Shown in pieces: positions 61,297 through 64,000 of a stretch of DNA of 64,000 nucleotides. A program made the translations under genes and the position numbers. Origin of the DNA: JAAFJT01 sp043772905. Lineage in GTDB: Bacteria > Bacteroidota > Bacteroidia > Chitinophagales > Saprospiraceae. The stretch spans positions 1 through 64,000 of the forward strand of contig JAYVFS010000243.1 in the NCBI GenBank assembly GCA_043772905.1, written 5' to 3'. The notes under the pieces are model-generated. The model was not told the DNA's origin and did no database searches. It worked only from the letters and a program-made list of their open reading frames with translations. Position 1 is the stretch's first letter; each line of letters opens with the position of its first letter.

Positions 61297-63705
61297 TTAA
61301 CTATTAAAGGCAATATCCAACACCTGCGTCATGCGGTCAACATAGTGAAATGTCAGACCTTCGAGGTAGGTTTGATTGATTTCTTCAATGTCTTTTCGGT
61401 TGTCTTTACACAGAATTATCTCTTTGCAACCCGCCCGTTTTGCTGCCAATATTTTTTCTTTGATGCCGCCCACAGGTAACACTTTGCCACGCAATGTAAT
61501 TTCCCCCGTCATCGCCAAATGTGCTTTAATCGGTTGTTTTTTAAACGCAGAAGCCAAAGCTGTCATCATCGTCACACCCGCCGAAGGACCATCTTTCGGA
61601 ATGCCGCCTTCTGGAACGTGCACATGGATGTCATTTTCTTCAAATACTGAGGGGTCTAAACCCAACTCTTCGGCATGACTTTTTAGGAAACTCAAAGCGG
61701 TTGAAACCGATTCTTTCATCACATCGCCCAAATTGCCCGTCAAAATCATGTTGCCTTTTCCTTTGGAAAGCGAGACTTCAATAAACAAAATATCGCCGCC
61801 CACCGATGTCCAAGCCAAACCAATAGCTACGCCTGGAATTTGATCTTTTTCATAAAAATCATTAGAAAAACGTGGCGCACCCAATATATCCTTCAAATCT
61901 TCGACAGTTACTGAGGGGTTATAATTTTCAGACATCGCCACCTTTTTAGCCAAGCTGCGCATCAAGGCAGCCATTTGACGGTCAAGTGAGCGCACACCTG
62001 ATTCGCGGGTATAATCTTGAATAATACGCTCAATGACTTCCGCTGACAGTTTTACATCTTTAACCTTTAAACCATGTTCTTTGCGTTGTTCTGGAATAAG
62101 GTGTTGCTTTGCAATTTCAACTTTTTCCTCAATCGAATAACCGCTGATGCGGATAATTTCCATACGGTCGAGCAAGGCAGGCTGTATGTTTTCCAAAGAA
62201 TTAGAGGTGGCAATGAACATGACTTTTGACAAATCATACTCTAATTCAAGGTAATTGTCATAAAAAGTCGTGTTTTGTTCGGGGTCAAGCACTTCCAAAA
62301 GCGCACTTGAAGGGTCGCCTCTGAAACTGGCTCCGACTTTATCAATCTCATCGAGAATAAACAATGGATTGCTCGAACCCGCCTTTTTCATGCTTTGAAG
62401 AATACGCCCGGGCATCGCACCAATGTAGGTTTTGCGGTGTCCACGAATTTCAGATTCATCGTGCAAACCACCCAACGACATACGTATATACTTACGCCCA
62501 ACAGCATCAGCCACCGACTTGCCCAACGAAGTTTTACCAACGCCCGGAGGACCTGTCAACAACAAAATCGGAGCTTTCATATCGCCTTTAAGCTTCAAAA
62601 CGGCTAAGTGTTCGAGTATGCGTTCTTTCACATCTTCAAGCCCATAATGGTCAGCGTCCAATTTCTTTTTAACCTTTTTGAGGTCAAAATTGTCTTTTGT
62701 GAACTCATTCCAAGGCAAATCGAGCATTGTTTCAAGATAATTCAACAAAATCGAGTATTCTGGTGCTTGATGCGGCATCCGTTTCACCTTTGCCCATTCC
62801 TTTTCAAAATGCTTTTGAACTTCGATTGACCAGTCTTTTTTGCGCGCGCGGTCTGCCAATTTCATCAAGTCTTCTTCCTGCGGATTGCCGCCCAATTCAT
62901 CTTGAATCGTTTTCAGTTGTTGGCTCAAAAAATAGTCACGTTGTTGTTTATCCAACTCCACTCTCACCTTCGACTCAATTTCTCCTTTCAATTCCAATAG
63001 CTGCAATTCGCTGTCCATGTGCAGCAAAATCGTTTCCGCTTTCAGCGAAAGGCTATTGATTTCAAGGATACTTTGCTTGATAGAAGGCTTCAAATTCATA
63101 TTTGAAGCAATGAAATTGAGCAAAAACACATCGTTTGTAATGTTTTTCAACATCACTTGTGCTTCGTTTGGAATGTTTGGCGAGAGGTCAATGATTTGAC
63201 CTGACTTGTCCCGAATCGTTTCAGTGAGGGCTTCAAACTCACGTTCATCACGTGGTTCAACATAATCAATCGTTCGTGTATCGCCTTGTAAAAACGGTTC
63301 ATCGTTAATCATTTCGATAAGTTCAATCCGTTTCCGACCTTGCAAAATCGCTGTTGTAGAACCATCAGGCATCTTCAACAAGCGCAAAATGCGGGCAACC
63401 GTACCAATTTTGTAGAGATTATCCGTAGAAATGCTGTCCGATTCCTCATCGCGTTGTGACAAAACCGCAATCATTTTGTGCGTTTCATGTGCTTTCTGAA
63501 CCGCTCGAATAGATTTTTCACGTCCAATCGTAATCGGAATGACAACTCCGGGAAACAAAACCGTATTTTTCAAGGGTAAAATCGGCAATAATTCAGGAAA
63601 AAACTCTCCTTTTTGAGGGTCTTCTGATTCGTCAATAGCCATTATCGGCATGAAATCAGCATCATCGTCTTCAATCGGCGTAAGTCTCGATATATTTTCA
63701 AACAT
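61297..63705 (-). CDS. lon: ATP-dependent protease Lon
   Basis: Lon (endopeptidase La) degrades damaged and regulatory proteins in the cytosol. The 802-residue protein has an N-terminal LON substrate domain (about 38-240), an AAA+ module with Walker A GPPGVGKTSLGKS, Walker B LFILDEIDKVG, and a C-terminal serine protease domain with catalytic Ser in PKDGPSAGVTM and Lys in KEKILAAKRAG. Two motif copies, read antisense, encode NPSVTV and DPSVFE in the AAA+/protease linker and in the protease domain. A -7 box lies at 63874. Confidence 0.96.
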   Translation of the reverse strand: MFENISRLTPIEDDDADFMPIMAIDESEDPQKGEFFPELLPILPLKNTVLFPGVVIPITIGREKSIRAVQKAHETHKMIAVLSQRDEESDSISTDNLYKIGTVARILRLLKMPDGSTTAILQGRKRIELIEMINDEPFLQGDTRTIDYVEPRDEREFEALTETIRDKSGQIIDLSPNIPNEAQVMLKNITNDVFLLNFIASNMNLKPSIKQSILEINSLSLKAETILLHMDSELQLLELKGEIESKVRVELDKQQRDYFLSQQLKTIQDELGGNPQEEDLMKLADRARKKDWSIEVQKHFEKEWAKVKRMPHQAPEYSILLNYLETMLDLPWNEFTKDNFDLKKVKKKLDADHYGLEDVKERILEHLAVLKLKGDMKAPILLLTGPPGVGKTSLGKSVADAVGRKYIRMSLGGLHDESEIRGHRKTYIGAMPGRILQSMKKAGSSNPLFILDEIDKVGASFRGDPSSALLEVLDPEQNTTFYDNYLELEYDLSKVMFIATSNSLENIQPALLDRMEIIRISGYSIEEKVEIAKQHLIPEQRKEHGLKVKDVKLSAEVIERIIQDYTRESGVRSLDRQMAALMRSLAKKVAMSENYNPSVTVEDLKDILGAPRFSNDFYEKDQIPGVAIGLAWTSVGGDILFIEVSLSKGKGNMILTGNLGDVMKESVSTALSFLKSHAEELGLDPSVFEENDIHVHVPEGGIPKDGPSAGVTMMTALASAFKKQPIKAHLAMTGEITLRGKVLPVGGIKEKILAAKRAGCKEIILCKDNRKDIEEINQTYLEGLTFHYVDRMTQVLDIAFNS

Positions 63706-63873
63706 ATTTAATGTGTTGTTGTATTGTTAATTGCTTTTAGGTTATATTGTTAAATGGCTGTATTCTCACAACAATTTAAACAATACAACCATTTAACCAT
63801 AAAGCTATGTCAAAATGACAGTAAACGTTTTTACAAGAGGTACGTTTCCTTTGGTCAACTATTGTACCACCTT

Positions 63874-63881
63874 CAAATGTA
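63874..63881 (-). promoter_or_regulatory. Possible -7 box of the lon promoter
   Basis: CAAATGTA on the + strand reads TACATTTG on the - strand. It would give a leader of about 160 nt before the lon start. Confidence 0.4.
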
Positions 63882-63986
63882 TGACAAAAAGGCAGATAAA
63901 AACCTTATTTTCAAAACAAACTCCATTTAGCACCCCTCAGTATAAAACGCATTTTTTTCGTAAATTCGCTGCAAATTAAAGAAGAA

Positions 63987-64000
63987 ATGAAAAGAATAAC
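63987..64000 (+). CDS. Possible start of a gene cut by the window end
   Basis: ATGAAAAGAATAAC at the right edge could start a gene (MKRI), consistent with an A-rich sequence just before it and a motif copy at 63933. Only four codons are visible, so nothing can be said about the product. Confidence 0.3.

Larger units (their letters stand above)
1016..63942. repeat. Dispersed motif family TACTGAGGGG, 53 exact copies
   Basis: Exact copies of TACTGAGGGG (G tract 4-8). + orientation: 1016, 1985, 4068, 6289, 7142, 8498, 10009, 12944, 17933, 20052, 21759, 22967, 24841, 29185, 31933, 33177, 34093, 34934, 37675, 38678, 40088, 43770, 44810, 51882, 56016, 56784, 60046, 60574, 61645, 61909. - orientation (CCCCTCAGTA; start of the C tract): 4904, 8073, 12743, 13970, 16203, 16797, 17594, 18611, 23404, 25554, 26558, 29108, 30752, 31015, 35260, 47172, 47628, 49195, 51485, 52724, 53513, 58309, 63933. 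Thirty-nine lie inside genes (18 sense, 21 antisense) and 14 between genes. The base before the T is usually A, and GTC often follows the G tract. Counted by eye; one or two may be missed. Confidence 0.95.

Noticed and set aside
1016..63942. The motif as a Chi-like or FtsK-orienting sequence
   Set aside because: Such sites are strongly skewed to one strand on each side of the origin; here the orientation is nearly balanced (30 to 23) in one segment. A full-genome skew test could still revise this.
1016..63942. The motif as a phase-variable G tract
   Set aside because: Most copies have only 4-5 G, too short for frequent slippage, and they occur in essential genes. The two G8 copies (16797, 60046) could slip, but nothing suggests selection for switching.
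1016..63942. The motif as a transposon or CRISPR repeat remnant
   Set aside because: Copies share no longer flanks, are irregularly spaced, and the LruC paralogues show substitution without insertion.

Overview
The window is an AT-rich chromosomal segment of a member of the Bacteroidota. The evidence is a PorP/SprF type IX secretion protein, two LruC-domain lipoproteins, a DUF4249 lipoprotein, a Rho with the long charged insertion usual in this phylum, many Bacteroidota-type -7 boxes (TAnnTTTG) and almost no Shine-Dalgarno sequences. Proteins and architecture fit Saprospiria or Cytophagia, but I cannot assign a species. I saw no rRNA, tRNA, CRISPR array, prophage or insertion sequence.

Layout. 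1-12.9 kb: a 27-bp tandem repeat at the left edge, a fatty acid hydroxylase, a zinc peptidase, a hypothetical protein, a serine protease with zinc ribbon and YbjN-like tail, PorP/SprF, an acyl-CoA dehydrogenase, an EamA transporter, an internally deleted MFS transporter, two small proteins and glgB. 13-29 kb: carA, an HtrA protease, an HD-like protein, a peptidoglycan amidase, a geranylgeranyl-reductase-like flavoprotein, two tandem methyltransferases behind radA, a DUF4249 lipoprotein, kup, serS and rho. 29-53 kb: a large exopolysaccharide locus (polymerase/ligase, glycosyltransferases, flippase, initiating sugar transferase, acyltransferase/TolC-like fusion, Wzc-like co-polymerase, methyltransferase). 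It is interrupted by a signalling block: H-NOX nitric-oxide sensor, hybrid histidine kinase, LytTR regulator, and a tandemly duplicated pair of single-domain response regulator plus LruC lipoprotein. This suggests that polysaccharide production is coupled to NO and two-component signalling. 53-64 kb: small envelope proteins, a ThuA/sugar dehydrogenase/cytochrome c multidomain protein, a DUF1015 protein, a small membrane protein, lon, and possibly the start of one more gene.

The outstanding feature is a short motif, TACTGAGGGG with a G tract of 4 to 8. I counted 53 exact copies by eye (30 in + orientation, 23 in -), about one per 1.2 kb. Random sequence would give about 0.12 copies. It lies in genes of every function, in five of six reading frames (the sixth carries a TGA stop), in both orientations, and in intergenic hairpins, including inverted pairs that form terminator-like structures. 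Near-matches are rare. Density, length, lack of orientation bias and terminator use resemble the DNA uptake sequences of Neisseria and Pasteurellaceae. I know of no such sequence described in Bacteroidota, so this is the best candidate for an undescribed system here.
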